A DNA stretch of 34,997 nt from a bacterium BMS3Abin14. Its GTDB lineage: Bacteria; BMS3Abin14. Each line of letters opens with the position of its first letter. Position 1 is the first letter of the stretch. Under the pieces are notes generated by a model. It worked only from the letters and a program-made list of their open reading frames with translations. It was not told the DNA's origin and searched no databases. Position numbers and translations under genes: made by a program. The stretch lies in NCBI GenBank assembly GCA_002897695.1, contig BDTG01000016.1, positions 1 to 34,997 on the forward strand. Direction: 5' to 3'. Below are positions 25,972 through 33,410 of the stretch, in pieces.

Positions 25972-26394
25972 AAAAGGGCGGAGTTTGAAAGTTTGAGGTT
26001 TGAGGTTTGAAGTTTGAAGTTAAAACCAGAAACCAGAAACTATAAAAACTTTATTAAACAATGTGTCACAGCTTAAACTTAATAAAATAGATTAATAAAA
26101 TCTGGTTCATCCGGGAAATGAGTATCTTATTGTTTTATTGTCATTGCGAGCCTGAGTGAAACCGCGGCGCGGCAATCCCGGTAAGTCAAAAGATAATTTA
26201 ACACAGTGCAGCCCATCCAAGGCAGCTACACAGGTGTTTAAAAAAGGGTCTCACAGAGGAGACCTTGGCAAAGATTAAACCCTTGTTTCTGGTTTTAACC
26301 CTGTGTAACTCTGCTTAACCCTGTGTACCCTGTGTCAAATTAGCTTTTCAGGTACGCATTTTTGTGATGAACCATTTCTTTAAGGAGCGAATCG
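25972..26394. repeat. 423-base repeat-rich insert separating pheS and pheT
   Basis: No gene was recognised. The contents, in order, are: GTTTGAG/GTTTGAA heptamer array (25984-26020); inverted pair GTTAAAACCAGAAAC (26019-26033) and its exact reverse complement (26286-26300), bounding about 280 bases; an AT-rich stretch; a REP-like palindrome with TCATTGCGAG...GCGCGGCAATCCCGG (26141-26181); and CCCTGTGTAA-type tandem units (26303-26338). AAGGAG for pheT ends it. The perfect 15-base terminal inverted repeats suggest a small non-autonomous insertion, though no target duplication was identified. Confidence 0.68.
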
Positions 26395-28446
26395 ATGAAA
26401 ATCAGTCTCCAATGGCTCCAGGAGTTCGTCGATCTGGAAGAAACACCGCAGCAGCTGGCTGAGGACCTCACCATGGCCGGGTTGGAGGTCGAGGGTATTG
26501 CGGAGGTTGACGGAGATACCATCTTCGAGATCGGGGTAACCCCAAATCGGCCTGACTGGCTTAGTCACCTGGGTGTTTCCAGGGAATTGGCGGCTCTTTA
26601 CGGCCGTGAGGTCCGTGTCCCTGAGATCGGCGTTAAGGAAGGTGACCTGCCGGTTGAGGCCATGTCCTCTGTGGAGATTGAGAATCCGGACGCCTGCCCG
26701 CGATATTCCGCCAGGGTGATTTCCGGAGTCAAACTCGGTCCTGCTCCCGAGAAGGTCAGGCTGAGGCTTGAGGCCCTGGGCGTCAGAAGCATCAACAACG
26801 TCGTAGACGCCACAAATTACGTCATGCTTGAACTTGGACAGCCGCTCCATGCGTTCGACTATCACAGGCTGAGGGAAAACCGGATCGTTGTTCGGAAGGC
26901 CATTGCCGGTGAGGTCATGAACACCCTGGACGGGCAGAAGAGAGACCTTGATGCCGGGGACCTGCTTATCTGCGACGGTCTGGGTCCGGTAGCCCTTGCG
27001 GGGGTCATGGGTGGTGAGAACTCGGAGGTCGAGGATGACACCGCTGATCTTCTCCTTGAAAGCGCCTGCTTTGATCCCGTGACCATCAGAAAAACCTCAA
27101 AAAGGCTTGGGCTTTCAACCGAGGCGTCCTATCGGTTCGAAAGGGGCACCGATCCGTCAGCCACCACGATTGCCGTAAACAGGCTTGCCCGGCTCATTAA
27201 CGAGTGGGCCGGCGGCAGAGTATGTTCCGGGGTACTGGATATTCATCCCAGGGACGAGGGCGAAAGAAAGGTTCGTTTCAGGCCGGCCAGGATAAACTCC
27301 CTTCTGGGCACGGAGATCAAGGTGGATGCCATGAAATCCATCCTCGCCGGACTGGATCTTGGCCCCCGGAAGGGAAAAGGTGGCTGGTGGACTGTGTCCG
27401 TGCCGGGGTACAGGAGAGACATTGTCAGGGAGGAGGACGTTGTTGAGGAGGTTGCGAGGATCTATGGATATCAGAATGTCCCCGTAACCATGCCCGTTGG
27501 CCGGACTGTGCCTGTAAGGCCGCCGGAACAGCGGGAGCTTATCCTCAGGGTTAAATCCCTTCTTGAGGCCGACGGCTTTTTTGAGACTATCAGCTACAGT
27601 TATGTAAGCAGACCGGAACTGGACGCGCTTGGGCTGACAGGCGGTCCGGAACCCGTCAAGATCCTTAATCCGATTTCAGAGGAGATGAGCGTTATGCGGG
27701 TCAGTCTCTTGCCCGGGCTGCTTAATTCGGCGCAATTCAATGTCAGCCGGAGGGTTGAGGAAATCCGTCTTTACGAGATAGGGAGGGTTTTTCTTCCCTG
27801 CAATGCCTGCAACATAGCAGAGGAAAGGATACGGGTTTCCGGCGTCATGGCTGGAACCCGGCGCCCGAAGACGTGGTATGGGGAGAGTGAAAAAGCTGAT
27901 TTTTTTGATGTAAAGGGCGTGGTTGAAAACCTCCTGAGGGGGCTGGGAATTAATGATATTTCCTTCTCCGAGGTCGAGATGCCGTATCTTCAGGCAGGTC
28001 AGGGCGCGTGGGCAATGGTGGACAATCAACCGGTTGGACCGGTGGGAACACTGAACCCGGATACCGGGGAAAGATATGGCATCAAGGGATGGTCTGGCTG
28101 TTTCGAACTTGACCTGCACCGTTTTCAGGACGAAGCCATGAAAATCACCCCTTATAAGGCCATTCCCAAATTTCCTGAGGTCCTCAGAGACCTTGCCCTG
28201 ATCGTACCGCCTATGGTCAAGGCCGGAGAAATAGAAAAGACCGCCATGGGGACCGGGGGAAATCTGCGGGCCGTCAACGTTTTTGATGAGTACAGGGGCA
28301 AAGGGGTGCCCGCCGGCCACAGGAGCCTCGCCTTCGCATTGCATTTCCAGAGTCCTGAAAGGACCCTCACGGATGAGGAGGTCGACCGGGATATGGCCGG
28401 GATTCTCAAGGTCCTTAAAAAGAAGTTCGGGGTTGAACTGCGATAG
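26395..28446 (+). CDS. pheT: Phenylalanyl-tRNA synthetase beta subunit, short form lacking the N-terminal tRNA-binding OB domain
   Basis: A 683-aa protein, about 110 shorter than the usual ~795-800. The N-terminal MKISLQWLQEFVDL...MAGLEVEG runs directly into VTPNRPDWLSHLGVSREL, so the EMAPII-like OB-fold (B2 domain, normally about residues 39-148) is absent. The remaining domains are present: B3/B4 editing region (INNVVDATNYVMLELGQPLHAFD, MGGENSEV, EASYRFERGTD), B5, catalytic-like core (ILNPISEEMSVMRVSLLPGLL) and C-terminal B8 FDX-ACB domain (PKFPEVLRDLALIVP, SLAFALHFQSPERTLTDEEV). AAGGAG precedes the ATG. Loss of B2 is seen in some short or organellar PheRS forms; a functional enzyme is likely. 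Confidence 0.95.
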   Translation: MKISLQWLQEFVDLEETPQQLAEDLTMAGLEVEGIAEVDGDTIFEIGVTPNRPDWLSHLGVSRELAALYGREVRVPEIGVKEGDLPVEAMSSVEIENPDACPRYSARVISGVKLGPAPEKVRLRLEALGVRSINNVVDATNYVMLELGQPLHAFDYHRLRENRIVVRKAIAGEVMNTLDGQKRDLDAGDLLICDGLGPVALAGVMGGENSEVEDDTADLLLESACFDPVTIRKTSKRLGLSTEASYRFERGTDPSATTIAVNRLARLINEWAGGRVCSGVLDIHPRDEGERKVRFRPARINSLLGTEIKVDAMKSILAGLDLGPRKGKGGWWTVSVPGYRRDIVREEDVVEEVARIYGYQNVPVTMPVGRTVPVRPPEQRELILRVKSLLEADGFFETISYSYVSRPELDALGLTGGPEPVKILNPISEEMSVMRVSLLPGLLNSAQFNVSRRVEEIRLYEIGRVFLPCNACNIAEERIRVSGVMAGTRRPKTWYGESEKADFFDVKGVVENLLRGLGINDISFSEVEMPYLQAGQGAWAMVDNQPVGPVGTLNPDTGERYGIKGWSGCFELDLHRFQDEAMKITPYKAIPKFPEVLRDLALIVPPMVKAGEIEKTAMGTGGNLRAVNVFDEYRGKGVPAGHRSLAFALHFQSPERTLTDEEVDRDMAGILKVLKKKFGVELR

Positions 28447-28456
28447 CCCGGGTTTC

Positions 28457-28496
28457 AAGAACCTAGCAGTCCCTGGTGCCTGGTCCCTGGTAAACC
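28457..28496 (+). repeat. Short degenerate CCTGGT repeats after pheT
   Basis: AGCAGTCCCTGGTGCCTGGTCCCTGGTAA contains three spaced CCTGGT units, another instance of the short-unit intergenic repeats in this window. It lies between pheT and the IHF gene. No clear terminator hairpin is seen, so readthrough into ihfA is likely. Confidence 0.45.
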
Positions 28497-28595
28497 TCCT
28501 TTTTTTTCCTTGACTGGAAGTCCTCAAACCGATTAAACTTTAACTTCTTGAAATTGAAAGGGATTGTGGTGGGGAATTAAAGAAAGGGATTAAAC

Positions 28596-28874
28596 ATGAC
28601 GAAGGCCGATATCGTTGAAAAGGTTCATGAGCGGACGGGGTTTTCCAAGAAAGAGTCTTCCGAGGCGGTAGCTGCTATTCTTGAGATTCTCAAGGAAAAG
28701 CTGGAAAATGGTCAGAAGGTCAAACTCTCCGGTTTCGGGAATTTTGTGATTCGGCGCAAGGACGTTCGAAAGGGGAGGAACCCCAAAACTGGAGAAGAGA
28801 TGGAGATCTCCGCCAGGAAGGTAATGTCCTTTAAACCCAGCCAGAAGCTCAAAGACTATATAAACTCCAGGTAG
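28596..28874 (+). CDS. ihfA: Integration host factor alpha subunit
   Basis: A 92-aa HU/IHF-family DNA-bending protein. The signature GFGNFVIRRKDVRKGRNPKTGEEM (residues about 47-70) holds the beta-arm and the minor-groove intercalating Pro of RNPKTGE. The gene order pheT-ihfA-merR is the conserved one for IhfA, which supports IhfA over HU. It shapes DNA for transcription, replication and, notably, site-specific recombination. The mobile element beside tRNA-Pro, 1.3 kb downstream, may use host IHF (inference). Confidence 0.93.
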   Translation: MTKADIVEKVHERTGFSKKESSEAVAAILEILKEKLENGQKVKLSGFGNFVIRRKDVRKGRNPKTGEEMEISARKVMSFKPSQKLKDYINSR

Positions 28875-28907
28875 TCCTGAAATCCGGTTCTCAATGGAAT
28901 TGAATCC

Positions 28908-29276
28908 TTGACAGCGATCATTGAAATACCTGACAAGCTTTTCTTCAAAATCGGAGAGGTCAGTCGCCTGACCGGGGTCAAACCCCACGTGCTCCGATAT
29001 TGGGAATCCGAGTTTCCCAATCTGGCTCCCCCAAAGAACCGATCTTCCCAGAGGGTTTACAGAAAAAAAGATATCGAGACTGTCCTGGTTATCAAAGGGC
29101 TTCTTTACGAGGATAATTTTACAATTTCCGGGGCCAGAAAGAGGCTTCGCGAGATGAGAAGCCGCAAAAGGGCCAAAGGTCAGATGGACCTTTTCCCCGG
29201 TGCCGACCGGAAACAGATCCAGACCGCCATCAGGGAACTGGAGGAGGCTCTGAATCTTATCGAAGGTAACAGCTAG
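28908..29276 (+). CDS. MerR-family transcriptional regulator
   Basis: A 122-aa protein. A winged-HTH MerR motif ([55 protein letters not shown]) occupies residues about 10-65, followed by a basic coiled region. There are no conserved metal-binding Cys residues, so it is not a metal sensor of the CueR/ZntR kind. The start is TTG at 28908, 33 bases after ihfA; no in-frame ATG is available. The gene almost always follows ihfA in deltaproteobacteria, but its target is not deducible here. Confidence 0.9.
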   Translation: MTAIIEIPDKLFFKIGEVSRLTGVKPHVLRYWESEFPNLAPPKNRSSQRVYRKKDIETVLVIKGLLYEDNFTISGARKRLREMRSRKRAKGQMDLFPGADRKQIQTAIRELEEALNLIEGNS

Positions 29277-29473
29277 CTCCTGTCTCCCGCCTGCTTGTCC
29301 TGAAAATCTTTCCGCTCGCTCGCGCTCGCTCAAGTGCGTCCTTGGCGCCTTTAGTGAGTCCCACCGGAGGTGGAAAGAACGGGCGTGAGATAGCTTTTTC
29401 CGGAATTGACAAACGTGGCAGCTTTAGTATATTTATTAGTTCTGGGATAATATTTTCGTTTGAGGGGCCGGTT
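29277..29473 (+). other. Intergenic stretch with GCTCGC simple repeat
   Basis: No gene. About 29311-29331 is a GCTCGCTCGCGCTCGCTC simple repeat, followed by a promoter at 29406. The sequence up to 29400 shows no recognisable motif. A reading frame could extend from 29342 into the next gene, but the downstream ATG at 29474 is better supported. Confidence 0.5.
29406..29433 (+). promoter_or_regulatory. Predicted sigma-70-type promoter for the HTH-receiver gene
   Basis: TTGACA (29406-29411) and TATATT (29428-29433, 5 of 6 matches) are 16 bases apart. Transcription would begin about 29440, giving a short leader to the GAGGGG ribosome-binding site (29462-29467) and ATG at 29474. Confidence 0.7.
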
Positions 29474-30055
29474 ATGCGGATTAAAATAAAGCTGAAACAG
29501 AACTATACACCAAATGACGTGGGAATGATGCTCGGTGTCCACCACAACACCATCAAAAACTGGATAAAGAGCAAGGAGATCATGGCCTTCAGGACCGTTG
29601 GAGGGCATTATCGGGTTCCGCGAAGGGAGGTCGTCAATCTGATCAAGAGCCGGGGCCTGCCCATTCCCGAGGAACTGCAGGGTTCCATGGGGGTTGTCTA
29701 TATCGTGGATGACGATCGTCTTATCAGGAATGCCCTTCAGGAGGAACTGGAGGCCTCGTCATATGAGGCCTACGCATTCAGCAGCGGATTCGACGCTCTT
29801 ATGCAGATGGGCAGGCTCAAGCCCGATCTTCTCATCCTGGATATCTTCATGCCCGGCATTGATGGTTTTGCTCTGGTCAAGAGGATCAGGGACGAAGAAA
29901 AACTGGCGAGCATCCACGTCGTGGGAATTTCAGGCAGGGATGTGGATGCCTCCGAGGCGCTGGCCGCCGGTTTCGATGATTTTTTCCATAAAAGCGAGGG
30001 GTTGGAGCCGGTTGTCGACAGGGTGAAGGAGTTTCTGGGATCCGTCGGCGGCTGA
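29474..30055 (+). CDS. HTH (excisionase/MerR-like)-receiver fusion response regulator
   Basis: A 193-aa protein with the DNA-binding domain before the receiver. Residues about 10-58 form an excisionase/BldC-like HTH (YTPNDVGMMLGVHHNTIKNWIKSKEI...GGHYRVPRREV). Residues about 73-190 are a receiver with D79-D81, phosphoacceptor D123 (LLILDIFMPGIDG), S153 (VVGISG) and K173. K173 is followed by Ser rather than the usual Pro. The order HTH-REC is the reverse of most response regulators. The start at 29474 is supported by GAGGGG six bases upstream and a strong promoter. No cognate kinase is nearby. The partner signal and targets are unknown. Confidence 0.9.
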   Translation: MRIKIKLKQNYTPNDVGMMLGVHHNTIKNWIKSKEIMAFRTVGGHYRVPRREVVNLIKSRGLPIPEELQGSMGVVYIVDDDRLIRNALQEELEASSYEAYAFSSGFDALMQMGRLKPDLLILDIFMPGIDGFALVKRIRDEEKLASIHVVGISGRDVDASEALAAGFDDFFHKSEGLEPVVDRVKEFLGSVGG

Positions 30056-30083
30056 CCGTTTTACCCCGATGGCTTGACCTGTC

Positions 30084-30112
30084 TTGACTTGCCGGTTAAC
30101 TGCTGATACATT
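30084..30112 (+). promoter_or_regulatory. Predicted tRNA-Pro promoter
   Basis: TTGACT (30084-30089) and TACATT (30107-30112) are 17 bases apart, with the tRNA starting 18 bases after the -10. The spacing is ideal for a tRNA gene with a short leader. Confidence 0.6.
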
Positions 30113-30129
30113 TTGCCGCTGTTAAATAA

Positions 30130-30207
<78 letters not shown>

Positions 30208-30213
30208 TAAAAT

Positions 30214-30252
30214 CAAGGGGTTACGGATAAAAACCGTGACCCCTTGTTATTT
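30214..30252 (+). terminator. Rho-independent terminator after tRNA-Pro
   Basis: CAAGGGGTTACGG (30214-30226) pairs with CCGTGACCCCTTG (30234-30246), 13 bp with one G-U, loop ATAAAAA, followed by TTATTT. It faces the tRNA transcript and lies just inside the element, so it may have been brought or replaced by integration. Confidence 0.75.
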
Positions 30253-30278
30253 GAAATATTCACTGGCTAATGGTTTGG

Positions 30279-30449
30279 CTAACGTTTTTTAGGGGCAATC
30301 TCGCTGTCCGGTATAAGGTACCCCCGGCCCCCAGGTGAGACAATCGCCTTGATCTTTCCCTCGTGTATCCAGCCCCGGACGGTTGTTGGGGTGACACGGA
30401 ACAACTCGGCTACATCCTTGACTGTCCAGAATCGTTCCCGCCTGACCAT
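30279..30449 (-). CDS. Excisionase-type HTH (helix-turn-helix) protein, 56 aa
   Basis: A short reading frame, ATG at 30449 to TAG at 30279. The protein has an HTH_17/Xis-like core (FWTVKDVAELFRVTPTTVRGWIHEGKI, then a basic wing with GGRGYLIPDSEI). Such proteins direct excision (Xis/AlpA role) or regulate phage-satellite genes. It is the gene closest to tRNA-Pro, the expected position for a directionality factor. The upstream AGGT is too close to be a normal ribosome-binding site, so the start is less certain. Alternative role: element repressor/activator. Confidence 0.75.
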   Translation of the reverse strand: MVRRERFWTVKDVAELFRVTPTTVRGWIHEGKIKAIVSPGGRGYLIPDSEIAPKKR

Positions 30450-30523
30450 ACCTGGAATGTAGCATTTGACAACGCCGGCCGTCCAGGCTTCGATCGTTGC
30501 TTACAGGGGAAATTTCGAGGCCG

Positions 30524-30557
30524 AAAAAACCCCGCCCGGGCCAACCCTGGGCGGGGC
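30524..30557 (-). terminator. Strong Rho-independent terminator after the capsid gene
   Basis: On the minus strand CCCCGCCCAGGG-TTGG-CCCGGGCGGGG is followed by TTTTTT (plus-strand A run 30524-30529). The 11-bp stem has one mismatch. It lies 50 bases past the capsid stop, before the HTH gene, so the HTH gene probably has its own promoter or low readthrough. Confidence 0.88.
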
Positions 30558-30606
30558 CAAAGAAAGGAGCCCCGTCATGGGAAAGGGCCGCTCCGTAGAG
30601 CCTTTA

Positions 30607-32364
30607 TTAAACGTTTTTGCTGAACGCGGCCGCGTGGCCAACGCCGACGTCGTAGTCCAGGAACACCCGGACCACGAGTCCGCCGGCGGCCGCTTTGGTG
30701 GACTCGTCAGGCTTCACATCCATACCACCCCATAAGCCGATAAGGGTTTCCCGGAAGTTGCCGAACAAAATCCCATTTGTCGGCATATTCGTGGTGGCCC
30801 TCGCCGGATAGCCGTTGATCTGATTGTCCTGCATTAGAAATCCGGCGCCGGCATCCCCGGTGACTTTCACGGTGGCCTTCAAATATCCTTGAATCGCGGG
30901 GGTGATGAAATATGCCAGGCCGCCCCGGAGGGCTTTTGCCGTTAGCACGTCAGTTTCAAACTCTATGAGTTCGGCCCAAGTGGGGTTGCCGGCAGCGGCG
31001 ATGGTCACCGTTCCAAGCCCCGTTTGATTCAAAAGCCCCAAAGGTTGTGCAGCCGCTCCGGAGCCATCGAGGATTTTCGCTTCCATCTCGACCGCGGCGC
31101 CGCGGACCAGAAGATTACGAACCAGGCCCTCAGCGGCGGGAGTGGATTGTTTCAGGAACCGGCGGCTCATGGGCACGGACCCACCCAGGGTTTTGGGCGA
31201 GAGCGTGACCTCGGCGGTGGCGGGGGTGCTGTCAGTAACATCAACATCTTCACCGACATGGTAGAACGTCGCATCACCCATGCTGGGAATCTCGACATTG
31301 CCCACAAGACCCGGGAGAATCTGCGCGCCGAACTCGAAAATATAGAGTTCTTGCCGCAAAGCGTCCAGGAAGTTTGCTCCAAGGTGATCGGTGCCGACCA
31401 TTTCCCCACCCGTGGTGGCTGTACCGGCGGTGAGGGTTCTCTGACCTCCGAAGGGGATGTCCAGCGGTATCAGGAATCCCTTGGGGGCCTTATTTTGGCG
31501 CTCGGCTATGGTTCTGCTGCACTCAAGCTCCAGCCCCGCGTCGCGCCAATCGCCGGAAAGCTGGGCCTTGATAGCTCTCAGGATGCTATACTGCCGCGCG
31601 TCGCCCCTCGACAGGTCCAGATGGGCCGGCGAGGTTTCGATGGGGGGCTTGCTGGAGATCCTGGAAATAGCCATCTGCCTAAAGGTTTCCACATCGAGCC
31701 CTTCAAGGATCGCCCGGTCGGCCAGTTCCTGGACACCAGGGGCATGAGGGCTGAGGGATTTTCCGATAGCGGCAATTTCTTCGATTCTGTGATCCGATTC
31801 CGGCCGGTCTCCTTGCCGGATGGTTCGAACTGAAATTTGGTCTTGCTTGTCCATGATTATTTTCTCCTGTGATGACCGGCCGACACCGACAGAGGCATCC
31901 GCCGGGACGGCTGTTAAAGAAATCTCGTAGGGGGTCCATCGGGTGGCAAGAAATGCCTCCTTGCCGTCGATGGGGTCAGTCTGGCGCAGCGCCTCGATGC
32001 TGTAGCCAACGGAGACGGTCTTGCGGATCCCGTCGGCAACGTCCTGAAAAACTTCCTGGGCCCGGGTGGATCTCCCGAAGCGAATTTGCGCGCGGGCCTT
32101 TCCGTCCAGGTCAACCTGCGCTGCTTCGACCACTCCCACCACATCGGCGGGGTTGTGATCCATGATGAGATTTCCTGCCTGCCGGAGGCGTTGCAAATTG
32201 ACGGCCTCCGAACGGTGGTCCAGGATCTCGAAACCCCAGAAACGTTCCACTGGAGTATCTGAGCTGAAACTGAGGGTGGCGGTGCGCTGCTCGATGTTGA
32301 CTCCGCCCTCCAGTAGGGTAAAGGCGCGCCGGAATACCTGGCCCGCTATGGTTTTCATGTCCAT
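30607..32364 (-). CDS. Prohead protease-HK97 major capsid protein fusion
   Basis: A 585-aa single frame. Residues 1-165 match the HK97/S78 prohead protease: H70 (LIMDHNPADVVGVV) and S118 (RKTVSVGYSIEAL) are likely catalytic, followed by WTPYEISLTAVPADASVGVGR. After a linker, residues about 190-585 are an HK97-fold capsid protein with a delta-like helical part (195-260) and the coat domain (ANFLDALRQELYIFEFGAQIL...PMSRRFLKQ...ILDGSGAAAQPLGLLN). GAGGAG sits before the ATG (32364). The fusion implies self-processing during assembly. An internal ATG at 31854 with its own AGGAG would make the capsid part alone. No separate scaffold or portal gene is visible. Confidence 0.93.
   Translation of the reverse strand: MDMKTIAGQVFRRAFTLLEGGVNIEQRTATLSFSSDTPVERFWGFEILDHRSEAVNLQRLRQAGNLIMDHNPADVVGVVEAAQVDLDGKARAQIRFGRSTRAQEVFQDVADGIRKTVSVGYSIEALRQTDPIDGKEAFLATRWTPYEISLTAVPADASVGVGRSSQEKIIMDKQDQISVRTIRQGDRPESDHRIEEIAAIGKSLSPHAPGVQELADRAILEGLDVETFRQMAISRISSKPPIETSPAHLDLSRGDARQYSILRAIKAQLSGDWRDAGLELECSRTIAERQNKAPKGFLIPLDIPFGGQRTLTAGTATTGGEMVGTDHLGANFLDALRQELYIFEFGAQILPGLVGNVEIPSMGDATFYHVGEDVDVTDSTPATAEVTLSPKTLGGSVPMSRRFLKQSTPAAEGLVRNLLVRGAAVEMEAKILDGSGAAAQPLGLLNQTGLGTVTIAAAGNPTWAELIEFETDVLTAKALRGGLAYFITPAIQGYLKATVKVTGDAGAGFLMQDNQINGYPARATTNMPTNGILFGNFRETLIGLWGGMDVKPDESTKAAAGGLVVRVFLDYDVGVGHAAAFSKNV
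31852..31868 (-). promoter_or_regulatory. Internal ribosome-binding site and in-frame ATG inside the protease-capsid gene
   Basis: Minus strand reads AGGAGAAAATAATCATG. AGGAG (plus 31864-31868) is 9 bases before ATG (31852-31854), residue 171 of the fusion, exactly at the protease/capsid boundary. It is as good as the primary start, so a separate 415-aa capsid product is plausible. Confidence 0.6.
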
Positions 32365-32393
32365 GTTGTCTCCTCAATCGTCCGGGGAAATAC

Positions 32394-32444
32394 AAAAAAC
32401 CCCGCGACGGTGTCTCGGCATCAACCGAGAATCGTGTCACGGGG
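32394..32444 (-). terminator. Terminator between leader RNA and capsid gene
   Basis: On the minus strand CCCCGTGAC pairs with GTCGCGGGG (one G-U; as the plus-strand RNA this would be a C-A mismatch), with an inner CTCGG/CCGAG hairpin, followed by TTTTTT. It ends 30 bases before the capsid start codon. The wobble pattern and U tract support the minus-strand orientation. Confidence 0.82.
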
Positions 32445-32498
32445 CCTTGCGGGTCCCTGTCCTTTTGGGGTGACGCCCCATCAGGCAGACTGTTGTAT

Positions 32499-32600
32499 GT
32501 AGCTCTGCGCCAGTGCCCCATTCCGGGGGCCGCTGCGTCCGTCGGGTGGCGTTCCCGAGTTCCGCCGGCGCTGTGAGCTTGAAACCCCCGGGGGAGCTAC
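32499..32600 (-). ncRNA. Candidate structured RNA upstream of the capsid gene
   Basis: The 278-base gap between the small Cys protein and the capsid gene lacks a convincing coding frame but folds strongly. Plus-strand coordinates of complementary pairs: 32501-32505 with 32575-32579 (AGCTC/GAGCT), 32507-32511 with 32567-32571 (GCGCC/GGCGC); enclosed hairpins 32515-32519/32526-32530 and 32542-32546/32554-32558; alternative closure 32499-32505 with 32594-32600. CCCCCGGGGG follows at 32585-32594. The transcript would end in the terminator at 32394. It may be a capsid-leader attenuator or a separate small RNA. Orientation is inferred from the terminator. I did not match it to a known RNA family. 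Confidence 0.5.
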
Positions 32601-32643
32601 CTCCGAGAGTATGAAGTTATAGTTACGCAAAACTTACGGTCTG

Positions 32644-32889
32644 TCAATGCTCGATTTTCACGGACTCAAGGGTCTTGTCCAGAGCCTGCTTCTCCTGCTC
32701 AATGGTTTCCTTAATTAAAGCGCTCATCTGCTTCCTGGAAACGGGGAAGAAAACCAACCATCCAATCGCGGCCGTCGTAGCAGCCGCCTGGCGGTGTTCA
32801 CAATAAATGAGACGGTTTCCCCGAGGGGATAAAAGGTTGCTCTCCTTGTTGTCGAAACATTCTTGGCAGATGCCTGGGGGTGTTTTCAT
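32644..32889 (-). CDS. Small Cys-containing protein of unknown function
   Basis: An 81-aa protein. Residues 8-30 contain CQEC...YCEHR, a possible zinc-binding knuckle; a hydrophobic segment follows (AATTAAIGWLVFFPV, about 35-50) and then a Lys/Glu-rich helix. The ATG overlaps the Nu1-like gene's stop (ATGA), so it is translated with it. The position between small terminase and capsid would suit a packaging or head accessory protein, but no homology is recognised. Confidence 0.7.
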   Translation of the reverse strand: MKTPPGICQECFDNKESNLLSPRGNRLIYCEHRQAAATTAAIGWLVFFPVSRKQMSALIKETIEQEKQALDKTLESVKIEH

Positions 32890-33362
32890 TTTTCCTGCTC
32901 CTCCATTTCCCGCGCGGCCTTGCCGGCGGAATCCGCGATGGCCACAATCCCCTTGTCGAACTCCTTCCGCACCCGGGCGGCCGTCTTGACATCGAGGTAC
33001 CGTGAGAGGCGATCCTGGGCGGTGTAAATCATCTCCTTAACAATCCTGCAGAACTCCGCGACGCTTTTGACGACAACGGCGGTTTTAACGAGCTCGCCGG
33101 CGCGCACCCTGTTCTCGACCTCAACCTTCTCCGCTTGGGCCCGCGCCAGCCGGGCCCGCTCAGTGTTGAGATCCAACTCCCTTTCCGTTGTCTTGGACTT
33201 CTCCCTATCCAGGAGCCACGCGAGGATCTGGCTGATGTTATAAACATTCGGCTGTCCGCGCTTGGCCGCGCTTTCATAGGGCATCCCCTCCGCCTGGTAT
33301 CGGGTTAGGGTTCGTTCGGCAATGCCGGTTATTTGAGAAAGTCGCTTTTTGCTTACGTCCAT
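32886..33362 (-). CDS. Terminase small subunit-like DNA packaging protein (Nu1-type)
   Basis: A 158-aa protein. The N-terminal MDVSKKRLSQITGIAERTLTRYQAEGMPY is the lambda gpNu1-type winged-HTH start, followed by LAWLLDREKSK and the helical ERELDLNTERARLARAQAEKVEVENRVRAGELV typical of Nu1-like small terminases. These proteins bind cos/pac DNA and recruit the large terminase for packaging. GAGG lies upstream of the ATG at 33362. No large terminase is visible nearby, so the element may recruit the helper phage's large subunit (inference). Confidence 0.85.
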   Translation of the reverse strand: MDVSKKRLSQITGIAERTLTRYQAEGMPYESAAKRGQPNVYNISQILAWLLDREKSKTTERELDLNTERARLARAQAEKVEVENRVRAGELVKTAVVVKSVAEFCRIVKEMIYTAQDRLSRYLDVKTAARVRKEFDKGIVAIADSAGKAAREMEEQEK

Positions 33363-33410
33363 TTGTTGATCCTCGTAGGAAGGACACCCTAAGGGAGTCC
33401 GAGAGCCTGG

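Noticed and set aside
29311-29331. GCTCGC simple repeat as a regulatory site.
   Set aside because: Simple-sequence composition only; no link to a promoter or gene could be supported.
30363-30735. Two plus-strand frames over the HTH gene and terminator.
   Set aside because: They cover an antisense HTH gene and a strong terminator hairpin; no ribosome-binding site or protein motif.
32460-32490. CTGATG...stem...AAAA pattern on the minus strand, considered as a hammerhead ribozyme.
   Set aside because: The conserved GAA core and CUGAUGA match are incomplete; only a simple hairpin is supported.
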